Shown: one piece after another, positions 54,792-64,000 of the stretch
Numbering within the stretch: position 1 is the stretch's first letter
Layout: the number at the start of each line of letters is the position of its first letter
From: Pseudopyrenochaeta lycopersici
Lineage: Eukaryota > Ascomycota > Dothideomycetes > Pleosporales > Pseudopyrenochaetaceae
Direction: 5' to 3'
NCBI GenBank assembly: GCA_003313425.1
Contig: NHZP01000003.1
Location: forward strand, 1,178,001 to 1,242,000
Length of the DNA stretch: 64,000 nt
Notes under the pieces: generated by a model
What the model saw: the letters and a program-made list of their open reading frames with translations, nothing else
Database searches by the model: none
Told to the model about the DNA's origin: nothing
Position numbers and translations under genes: made by a program

Positions 54792-57700
54792 AAAACATGA
54801 ATCAGTAAAATAGTAAAATTCGTAGATGAATTTAGCTCTTCTTCAAAGCTGCGCATACATGTGAGCAATGTAACCTTTTACACAGAAGGATTCACTCAAT
54901 CTACGCCATGTCGAGACCATTTTTTTTGACAGAGAGCTGGTAAAATTCGCCTGGGAGTTTTCTTGCCTTGTGGAAGGTACCAAACACTCGACCGTAATTG
55001 CATCTTAGTCTGGTAAACTGCCCTGGTACCCATGGAAGAGTCCTCAGACTCCGGGCCATTCGCGGTTTCCTGTTTGTAGGTGTCATTGCTCTGTATATGG
55101 CGATCAAACTTTCAAAAAGACATTTTTGTCGTGTTCTACCCGAATTTCAAAGATCAATCAAATGGCGTCATTTCCTTAGGAAACGCAACCAAATTTGACC
55201 GGCTTCAGCGTGCAGATCGCCGTAAGTATTGATATCCCTGGACATTGGACAGAGCCATTCAACATTAGGACTCCAAACTCTCGGCTCACCCGCTTGCAAT
55301 TATGTGAGCACTCAGCGTAGTAGAATGACTTGAAGCTGTGGCCAACTAGTAGCCAAGCAAGGCAACTGAGGCCAGTACAAATGGCGTAAGTTGCCCTCCT
55401 TTGGCACAGCAGCGGACTGTGCCAAAATACCAAATTCAAAATCATTGTTACCTCAATGCCCGGCCAGAAGCCACAGATCCGGCCAGCAAGAAGGTGCACG
55501 ACTTGCAATAGAAACAGACCGTTGTCGCAACCTCATCAGTGGGATAAAACATGACCTTTAGGGTTCGGGACGAGTATTAAAGCAGACAAATCGAGTTAGA
55601 AGAGATACCAGGGATGTGGAATTAGCATTTGTATCTGTAGCCGTAGATGTGTGGTCAGCCGAGTTGGGCTGTCCGAGGTTAGTGACTATAATGGTGAGAG
55701 AGTTTTAAAACGCTTATGAGTTTGGAGACGACACCAGCGACTTCAAACCACTGGAGGTGTTCCTGCAGTTTCTGTGTGGCTGTATGGATATGTCGGAGAA
55801 ATCCAAGCGAGGCTCACCCAAAACATGACCATCGTGGTGATTGAGATCGCCCTTGCATATACGTTTGTGGCCTTCTTGCGATGAATATGGATAGGGCATC
55901 TTGTTCTAGACAGCCGAATGAAGTATCTTGAGGCTGCCCTATTTCAGCGAATTGAGGACCAATCTCAGGGATCTGGGTACGCCATTCTCGTCGAATATCA
56001 GTAGCATCACCATGAAGGTATGATGTACTATTTCCTGGGGCTGGAAGTCCGCTTTACTCAAGACACGGTATAACCACAATGATGCTCCGCCATGCTTTGA
56101 ACTCCTATAGTCTGGCGTCCCTGTGCTAGATCATAGGTGACAGTCTATAGAACCTTGCCATATTTGCCTACTGATGCTGATAATGAAGCTGGCAGTGCAT
56201 GCGTATGAAGCTGAGCACTAGCTTCATACCTAATGTTCAACATCATGCTACCTTAATAGGACGCCAGATCTTTGCGGGGGTCCCATGGCTGTCGGCCTTA
56301 CGAGCACCTCAGTGGTAGAAGACGGGACAGTTTCATGTTGCATACGCTCTGTAACACCGGTCATAGATCTAGAATGCTTACCACCATTCGAGCAGTCTTG
56401 TTTGTAGACGACTTATCCAAAGTAGAACGCTGTGCAGCAAAGCGGTCAAGGCTAGACCCAGGCAATGGCTGCGCTCCCACCGCTTCTTTCCGAACCAGCT
56501 AGAGATGGTCCGCTATTTCCGATTTGAGACTGACTAAAGAGAGTAAACGGTAATAGGCAATAGCGACAACACTAAAGAAAGTCAGCCAAGCAGACAACCA
56601 TGGCGCAAATAAAGTCACCAAAGCTCAATAGCACACGAACTAGCGGATTAGGGATACTCAGAAGGCGATGATGAAGAAATCCCATCGAAAATGTATCAGT
56701 GGGCCTTGGTGTCAATTTTACGCACCCAGCAATGCAGTTTGAGCCTCTCAGAGCTACCCCAGCATTTTTAGGTACAGAAACTTTGATATAAGCCATTCCT
56801 CTTAAGCTTACTGCCCATCAAACTTAGCGCATGTTCACTATGTAGACAGTTAATGATGATGGACTAGATTACGAATTTGTACACACGATCGACGAATGCG
56901 AATCTTTCAGTGGCTTGCTTAGCTTGTTGCACGAACATGCTGAAGCAATGCCCGCTACTACCACCGTACTAGCAGCGACCAACATGCGGCCCTTAACCTA
57001 TCAACTTCCCGACCGCGCGAAGGAGGCAATGGTAACACGCAAGGGGTTGGAGACCATATTTGACCGCCTGCAGGCCACGCTTGTGCAATTAACAATTTGA
57101 ACGGACAGCTCCTATGCGAACGAAGATCGATACCGCGCTCGCAGCTCTGAGTGGGCGGCCTGGTCCTGCACCGCAAAGCCTGTAATAGGCTTTATAATCT
57201 AGTGCGATGATCTCGTCTTTCTCCTGACGATCTACGGCATTCCATAACGGCGCTGTCGAAGTTATACCTGCATACGACTGTGACCTACATATTCACTTGG
57301 CGCATACCAGGCCCTGCTCATTTCAAACCCTAGGTTTCGAACAATGTTGTACAGAATGCGAAAACATGTAAGTGCTTTAACAAACATATTACCTTCAATG
57401 GCTGTCATATCACTTGCGTAGTCCTTTCCTAACCGACTGGCAATCTCAAGCACGATCGGTACACACCTTGTCCACTTCTGTTTCACTTTTTCCTGTTTTT
57501 TCTTTTCAGGTTTTTAGCGGGAAGCGCGTTGCTGATCAACTGATGTGGCAAAGACAAGCCCCATCGAGACGCACAACATCGATGAGCTAAGATTGTGTGT
57601 ACCGAGTATACGAAAATTTTTGTTAGTAGAGCGGTCTCATTCTTCAAAGCGGATATTGGCCGAAGACGGGGGAGCCATGCCGTTGCCCCGAAAGGTAATC

Positions 57701-58168
57701 TGCGTGGCTGCACAAGGTTTTGTGTAAGTCAATGATGGGGAACCAACCAATCGGCAATTATTGCCCTTTGGTGCCGCCTGCTACTCCTGGCCTGGCGTCC
57801 CTGCACTTGTACGCGAAACCTTCACTGCGCGACACGATGGTTTCTTCCTCTGTGTCGTCACTATCCATTGTGTTCTATTTTCATCTCCGAAGTCCATCTC
57901 CCTATCCTAGAGCAGCCTTGCACGCACTTACATGCCTCTCCGACAGTCTGGTTTGCCACCCTCGACTTATCTCGCCCTTGAGAGCTCTAAGTGCGTCTGC
58001 ACAAATTAATCCGGAATAATTCAACACTACACATGATTTCCTCATTCCTAACTAGGAAGCGGATGTAAAGTTGCTTTCACCAAAAGGACGAAACTGTGAA
58101 ATCCCCTAATCGCCTGAATCTGGCCCAATTGGCGACTTCTCGCCATTCATGCACGCGGTACGCCCGCT
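54792..58168. other. Gene-poor interval before the paralogue pair
   Basis: About 3.4 kb with no complete gene. The only protein-like stretch is a stop-bounded plus-strand frame at 56846-57100, listed separately as a possible relic. Short frames elsewhere (for example 55714-55899 minus) have no supporting motif. I saw no inverted terminal repeats or RNA gene. Confidence 0.45.
56846..57100 (+). pseudogene. Possible gene relic or isolated last exon
   Basis: An open frame of 84 codons follows a TAG at 56843-56845 and ends with TGA at 57098-57100. The encoded peptide (start TVNDDGLDYEFVHTIDECES, later PLTYQLPDRAKEAM and GLETIFDRLQATLVQL) has amphipathic helices and regular composition unlike the surrounding random frames. 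GTAGACAG just before it would serve as a splice acceptor, but I find no convincing upstream exon with a start. It could be the surviving 3' exon of a decayed gene, or the last exon of one whose first exons I missed. Confidence 0.3.
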
Positions 58169-59905
58169 ATGGACGGCACATCAATTACTTATGCGACGTC
58201 GAAAGACTGGCTCGATATCATGAAAAACAGATCAAAAGTACGGATGCACGAGCTTATTGAGCGACTCGGTCTGCGTGCCAAATGGTCATCCAACAAACGT
58301 GGCAAGACTAATTTTGAGTCTGCGCTAGTGCGAGAGTTGGTGGCAGATATGGGCGATGCAGTTGCGACCCTGCCGAAAGAGTCGGATGAATTGATGAAGT
58401 ACTTAGGTGAAGAAGGAAGTTTGAAAGAGGAGGTTAATGGGCTGCTTCAGAAGCACGGTGCAAAGGTTTGGGGACGGATGGGGGACCGCGAGCATTTGAT
58501 CACGGCGAATGAGCCTGGTGTTGAAGACGGTGTCTATTCTAAAGACCTGTACTTCGAGAATGAAGAAGACAAGGAATTGTAAGTGCTTATTCCAATGAGA
58601 GTCAACTAAGAAGAGGACAATGGCGTGCAGGCGGGTATTGTACAACTGCTGATGAACATGTTTCAGAATTCATAAGCTCCTACATTGGTGGATAGGCCTC
58701 AAAGCATGTAATGTCATCCTTGCACGTGAGCGCTTAGACCGCGAAAGGAGGAAGAAAGCAGAAAACCGACAAGCCCGAGCTGAGGCTGAATTCTCTGGTC
58801 AGAATGATAGTATTGCGCCTGCATCATTCGTTGCACTTGCTCCGAATTCAGTACTGCATGAGACCGATACGGGATCACGGGGAAGTCCAATGTCTTCTTC
58901 AGCGATGCTTACACCTCCCGAATCTGGCGAAAGTCCTGTGGTGGGCCCCCATGAAGGAGCTGGATTCTCAGCAGTTCATGGTGGCGCAAATGCCTACACT
59001 TCAGTGACCACACATCAGATGCAGACCGCACAGCAACCTCACCCTCAGAGTATTGTTGAAGGGATATGGAATAGATTTGCCGGCGAGGCGAGTGGATCAA
59101 GGGAGGCGAGTGCTTCGTGGACACCTTCACAGCCCACAGAAAGCAAAGCAGCTGTGCAACAACAGATTGTAAGTGCAAACCAATCAGCTGTTGACCGGGA
59201 AATTTGTGTAGAGATTGCCAAATTGGTGGCAAGCTTCCGCTCTGATGACGCGGCTTCCGAAGAGATACCCCAGCCCACCAACAGTATACCTTACCGCGGC
59301 TTGGACTACGAAAGTCTGCGAGCATTACGCGCATACATCTACGGAGAAGAAAGCGGCGCTCAAATTGACGAAGAAACCCTACTCAACTACCTCGAAAAGG
59401 CATGGCGAGAAGGGATGAGAGCCGACCACGACAAAATTGTCGAAGATATACCAGTTTTCATCGCGAGAGAGCGGGCATTTCTGACATGGATTGAGCTCAA
59501 GAGACATCTGGCAGCGCTCGAACGAGCGGACAAACGTATGTGCCTCTGACTCCCTCCCATTTTCCTCACTTAGCATATACAGGTTGGCGTACAGAAGGCC
59601 ATTCAGCTGCTGAGATCGAGCGTCGCATCCAACAACACCGAACCCTCATGGGTGCCACGGAAACACTCATGGCCACATTCCACGACATTGGTCAAGGTTT
59701 TGGGCTCGGACCGAACCAAGAGGTCGACAGAGACGAGTTTTTACGGCAAGCTATTGTGGTGCTTGCGGGTGAGAAGTACGCAGTGGAGATGCAGTGGAAG
59801 AACATTGAGTTCACGGGCCTAGTAAAGTGGTTGAATGAACATTTAGATATGTTCCGGAAGGAAGAGGAGGAGGATGGACGGGGAACGTTGTGGTATGTTG
59901 GTTAG
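58169..59905 (+). CDS. Paralogue 1 of an unnamed fungal protein family, three exons, 533 aa
   Basis: Exons are 58169-58578, 58667-59535 and 59583-59905; the introns (88 and 47 nt) use GTAAGT and GTATGT donors and the total is 534 codons including stop. The first join gives DKELIHKLLHWWIGLKAC, the second ADKRWRTEGHSA. The N-terminal domain (about 10-155) has WLDIM, an ERLGLR helix, LPKE (68-71), HGAKVWG (96-102), YSKDLYFE (123-130) and the WWIGLKAC helix. A short Ser/Pro/Gln-rich linker (about 165-300) follows, with a basic cluster RERLDRERRKKAENRQAR. The C-terminal helical domain (about 335-520) has LLNYLEKAWREGM, FIARERAFLTWIELKRHL, DEFLRQAIVVLAG and FTGLVKWLNEHL. All of these have counterparts in the next gene. 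I know no name or function for the family; no signal peptide or membrane span. Confidence 0.8.
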
Positions 59906-61491
59906 CGAAGCTTCCTTCACGTGTTGGTCAGATTATACGGTGTACGGGTAGTGTGCATTTGACTTGAATGGCGTTATGGAGTCTCAGCGATCCCGAAGAT
60001 CAGGCGCGGCGGTACTGTGGGCTATTTGCCGTATTTGGAGCACCGTCGCATTCGCATGGTCAGCCGTAGGCGTTTCATGTATTTTATCATGTTCCAGGAT
60101 TGTGTAGGATTACACTAGCTTGGGGTGCCATGGCCCCAGACCGTTGGCATCGGCCAACGCTCAATGTGCATCACACGACGATCGACAAGCACAGGTAGTG
60201 GTGGCTTAGCGCGCCCCCTCAGCCTCCAGTTCTCAATAGGGCACGCTTTATCTCATAGTTTTCTGTTGAGTTGGGATGACAAAAGACTCGCTTAATGTAA
60301 CATGCAGCTGCCAAGGGGTCTGTGGCATACTAATCCTGCTAGTCAAATCTCTCTAATGCCAAGTTCCAATATTAGAGTGGAACTCGCCGCGTAGTCGTAA
60401 CATCGAAAGTATATCCGAGGGCACGGACGGTGATTACGACCGCCACATGAGAAATTTAATGTGACCGATCGCCTTACACACTGGAAAGGGATATTAATGC
60501 AAGTCGTGTTCTCGTTATGGCTTCGGCATGACATGCGCCATGTCGCACTCTTGATTTGGGAACGGCCATCCGCAGCAGCAGTACTGGATAAATCGGGGCC
60601 ATCAGCCCGGCGTTACACCGCTGAGTTTAAATTCCACGGTACGCGAGTGAGAGGTCAAACACAGGACGACCGCGTCATAGACGAGAGCAGATGGGTAGAA
60701 CCGGCACATGAACGCGAATACATGCCTTTACGAAAGGGTAATAGCTTCGCTTATTCGCTGATTGCAGGCTGCGGCTACTGCTGAACTCGACAAATTTGAT
60801 CGGATGTTTTGGCCCACAAAGGATAAGCTAGCATAACTCCTAGTCGCGACATTGGCTGCGAGATTAGGTACGATACATGACAGCATAATAGCAAATCATC
60901 ACAAGCGTCGTACACACGAAGAAGCAAGGGGGGCCAGCTGTGGACCCGCTCCATCCCCGTCCAATCGCAACATGCCGGTACTATGATTACAACTTGTGGG
61001 AAATGTTGGCGCGAGTCAATTACTCGCATCTGGGACGCGTACGGAGTTTTATGCGCCCCTGCCAGATTGCCATTGAGCTGCTCTTTCTGGGTATCTTTTC
61101 GACGCAGCCTATTGTTCGCCTCTCTTACACGACGCTGCCACCCGTCATCATCGCTCATCATCACCTTCATCATCCCCCATCATCTCCATCGCCACATCGC
61201 TGCCGCCGTTGCCGCCCTCGCCAGCTAGATTGCGGCTGGTGCTGCTGCTGCTCCTCCTCCTGCGCAGCACGTAGTCTTTCTATTGGTGCAGTACGATCGG
61301 CGTTTGAGACTGGACAAAACTTTCTTGCAATAAGAAACTTTGTCCAAGCACGGCTAGTGGAACGTACTCCTTTTACCTTGCCGAGCACATCACCCCAACA
61401 CATCATTCCACATTCTGGCGCGCGCTGCTCCATCTTCATCTCTTTCCATCGCCTTCTTGTCTCCATCGTGGTCACTCATGCATCTGTCGCC
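59906..61491. other. Intergenic region between the paralogues
   Basis: This 1.6-kb region contains the 3' flank of paralogue 1 and the promoter and leader of paralogue 2. A CAT/CTC-rich pyrimidine stretch (61140-61262) precedes the start. The open frame of paralogue 2 happens to extend back to 60940 without a stop, but that part is low-complexity leader (His-, Ser- and Cys-rich), so I do not count it as coding. Confidence 0.5.
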
Positions 61492-63899
61492 ATGAGTTCC
61501 AAGGACAATCTGGCGTTGGACCTGGAGCACGGCGTGCGACGGTGGGACCGGGCTCGGTGGATTTCAGTCTTCAGTTCACACAATCCGACAATACGCGAGG
61601 TAACGGAGTGTCTGGGCCTGGGCTTGTCGGCTTCCAGCTCAACCACCAACCGCGGTATTCCGAAGTTCGACAATCCGGATTATCGCAAGCTATCCAGTGA
61701 GGTTACCAAGTTGAGCAAGGAGCTGCCAAAGGAGAGAGATGCGCTGCTTGATTTTGCCGCAGATCCACAGTCGCTAGATAAAGAACTCGAGGAGCTGCTC
61801 GCTACTTACGGACCCGCTATCTGGGGCAAGGATGCGGACCGGACCTGTCTACTAACACCTGATCCGACTAAGAAGACGTACAATAAGGACCTCTACTATG
61901 AAGAACCAGAACATAAAAACATGTACGTTGATGCACGTGACCACGTTCCCCTTCTCACTAACAGGTTCAGTCTTAAAATACATCTGCATCGATGGATCAT
62001 CATCAAGGCATGCTACTACATCCGCAATATGAAGCTTAAGAGGCCATCGGGGGCAAACGAATATGACACACTCGCTGATATTGATGGCGAAGCCGGTGTA
62101 AGTATCCCTTCTTACGCCTTGTGCATCGCGGTCGTATTCTAACCAATATGTAGTCACCACGTGGGACACCACAATCGCTCACACCGCCAGGGCGTGACGC
62201 ATCTGCTGGGGCCGAGATTGATGCAAGATCCATCAATCTGAAGAAGCGCAAAAGTTCTGCTCACATGTCAGTTTCCGATGGCGAGGAGAATTCCGCCTCG
62301 CCCGCCAAGCGACAATACAGTACCATGCCTCTTAGCAGGAAAAGTAGCCCTAGGAGGTCCCTCAAGTCTCTATATCCTGCCGGTCCTGGCAGTACCGAAA
62401 ATATTCCTCCACTTCCAAGCCATGCCCATCATCTCTCACCACCTCCAGGTTCTGCTCCAGAACCTAGTCGGATTCACCTTAGTCCTCTAGCCAGCAATGA
62501 GCTCAACGGCATCTCGAGGCCTCCTGGAGCTACACAGTCTCCTGCTGCAGGCGGCTTCACAGCTGTTAACTCGGGTGGGTTTGTCGCGGTCAATACATCG
62601 CCGTCTGGTCGTGACTCAAGAAGAGAATCTCCACGAGCCCCGTCCAGGGAGTCACAGCACCCGTCGCCAACTCAGACTCATCGTGATGCACCCAGCTACA
62701 CTAGCCCTTATGAGCCGGCTTCGCGTAGCTCAACTACGACACACAATATTCCAGATCCTCGCTCTGTGCCACCGCTGAACATCGCACCTGCTGCTGCGCA
62801 GGGCTTTCAAATCATCAAGTCGCCTGTTGCCGCTAGCGGACCAAATGGCGTGGGTAGTCGGGAGTCTCCAGCAGTCCAGCATGTTCACCATGCTCACATT
62901 GCTCCGCAACCGCAAGTCCCGCAACAGGCCACCAGCCAGCCTCAGCACTTACCCCAACCACATGTGCAATCACAGGCTTCAACACTCACTCACATCTTAT
63001 CGCAGCCTCACATCCCTCCTCAACAGCAACCCCCACATCGACCTTCAAGTCGAGCTGGAACTCCTTCCGCTCATCACTACGGCCGTTCTCTTGCACCCCA
63101 CCCTACCAGCAGATCTAGTACTCCTCTTGCGCAGGCCGCATCTAATTCTCAAACTACTGCACCAAATGCGCAGAGCATGCCTCTACCAGCCGTGCAAAGC
63201 GCGCCAGCGTATGGCATGCAAATCGTCCCGACACAAAATGCTCCTGCTGCTGCACCAGCTGGTCACGTTCCACCCACTCATCATGCCCCAGGCCCTCAAC
63301 ATCCTGTCCACCATCAGCCAATCCTGAAAAGCCAATCAAGTGAACCTCCCCACATTACCCAAGCCCCTCAACCAGTCCACAGACAACCAGCAGTAACAAA
63401 CACAGACCTCCGCCTCCTCCAGTGCGAAGTAACAGCCGGCCTCTTCACATTCTTCTATCCCAGATCCACCGCCCCACCCGACGAACCCTTGTTGCTCCAA
63501 CGCCTGTCCACGCTCTGGTATCACGGCCAAGCCTTATTTGAACGCGATCTCGGCCCGCACTACGATCTCATCACCAAGATTCTGAATGCGTGGCTGCACG
63601 AACGCAATGCCATTATCGCGCTCCGGCACTCGCTAACCGCCCAGCCTGGCGTTAGTCCCAACGGGCTGGTGGATCGACTACTCGCCATGAACGATCTTCG
63701 GGTCATGAGACTCAAGTGGAAGAACATGAGCACGATTGATGGAATGAGCCCAGAGGATTTACTTTGCATGGCATTCAGAGTCATGACGAATACTGAGGGG
63801 AGTGAATATCTCTTCAAAGACGGCCTTGAGAGATTGAATGGCGGTGTGTTTGAGTTTCTGCGTCACGAGGATGCGAAGATTGTTATGCAGAGACGCTGA
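61492..63899 (+). CDS. Paralogue 2 of the unnamed fungal protein family, three exons, 767 aa
   Basis: Exons are 61492-61922, 61971-62097 and 62154-63899 (768 codons with stop). For intron 1 the acceptor at 61970 is preferred over 61964: the CTAAC branch site lies only a few bases from 61964, and 61970 yields KNILKIHLHRWIIIKAC, equal in length to paralogue 1. The start ATG 61492 (MSSKDNLALD) heads the region alignable to paralogue 1. The N-terminal domain has RARWISVF, ECLGLGL, LPKE (78-81), YGPAIWG (106-112), YNKDLYYE (130-137) and WIIIKAC. A basic LKKRKSS motif then leads into some 400 residues of Pro/Gln/Ser/His-rich disorder. The C-terminal helical domain (about 600-760) has LLQRLSTLWYHGQ, LNAWLHERNAIIALRHSL, PEDLLCMAFRVM, YLFKDGLERL and GGVFEFLRHED. 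Its stop sits in a region where another frame remains open to 63961. Function unknown; a nuclear location is plausible from the basic motif. Confidence 0.78.
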
Positions 63900-64000
63900 G
63901 GGAAGAGGAGGTTGCATGGATCTTGCAGGCATACCTGCGTCGCCTGGAACAGGCTTCCTAACTGTTCTCTCCTTTCCCGGCATGAACCGTTTGTTTTCAT
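63900..64000. other. 3' flank of paralogue 2
   Basis: The final 101 bases follow the TGA of paralogue 2. They are open in another frame until 63961 (see findings); otherwise nothing is visible. Confidence 0.5.

Noticed and set aside
59169..59184. GTAAGT with a nearby CAG inside paralogue 1 exon 2
   Set aside because: The implied intron would be under 25 nt, and the frame reads through cleanly.
60940..61491. 184-codon 5' extension of paralogue 2
   Set aside because: Opens with GTG and encodes His/Ser/Cys-rich low-complexity sequence typical of a pyrimidine-rich leader; the region alignable with paralogue 1 starts just after 61492.

Overview
The window is nuclear DNA of a filamentous ascomycete (Pezizomycotina), most likely a dothideomycete of the Pleosporales type. 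The evidence is short introns (about 42-90 nt) with GTAAGT/GTATGT-type donors and CTAAC/CTGAC-like branch sites, monocistronic genes on both strands, and fungus-restricted families (DUF7918, DUF3433, DUF7923 with CCCH fingers, DUF4291). I saw no tRNA, rRNA, CRISPR, prophage or intact transposon. The taxonomic call is inference from protein families, not a database match.

Left part (1-25 kb), dense housekeeping genes: the 3' end of an unrecognised nuclear-type protein; a three-exon DUF7918 gene; a minus-strand TRAPPC12-like gene whose two short 5' exons I reconstructed; divergent from it, the mitochondrial acetolactate synthase catalytic subunit gene (ILV2 type), with Gcn4/CPC1-type sites in the shared 338-bp promoter; a weakly supported small two-exon gene; a protein kinase with a zinc-finger-like tail; the CCR4-NOT scaffold NOT1 (three exons, 2277 aa); and divergent from NOT1, a Cdc15/Imp2-type F-BAR/SH3 cytokinesis protein (four exons, 1059 aa).

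Middle (25-32.4 kb), accessory-looking fungal families: a four-exon DUF7923/CCCH zinc-finger gene, a six-span membrane protein, a BTB/POZ protein with an upstream ORF that overlaps its start codon, and an F-box-like protein.

From 32.4 to 47.8 kb the window is nearly gene-free except for one Ran1/Pat1-type kinase gene (39285-40646), which has about 7 kb of apparently non-coding DNA on each side. The left flank carries copies of a small palindromic repeat.

Right part (47.8-64 kb): an unrecognised membrane/coiled-coil protein, a DUF3433 multi-span membrane protein, a DUF4291 protein, a gene-poor stretch with one possible gene relic, and then two neighbouring same-strand genes (58169-59905 and 61492-63899). 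Spliced, their products share N- and C-terminal domains separated by linkers of very different length. They look like an old tandem duplication of a protein family I cannot name, and are the best candidate here for an undescribed system.

All exon boundaries are my own, fixed by splice-site consensus plus reading-frame continuity, and for some genes by family motifs across the joins.
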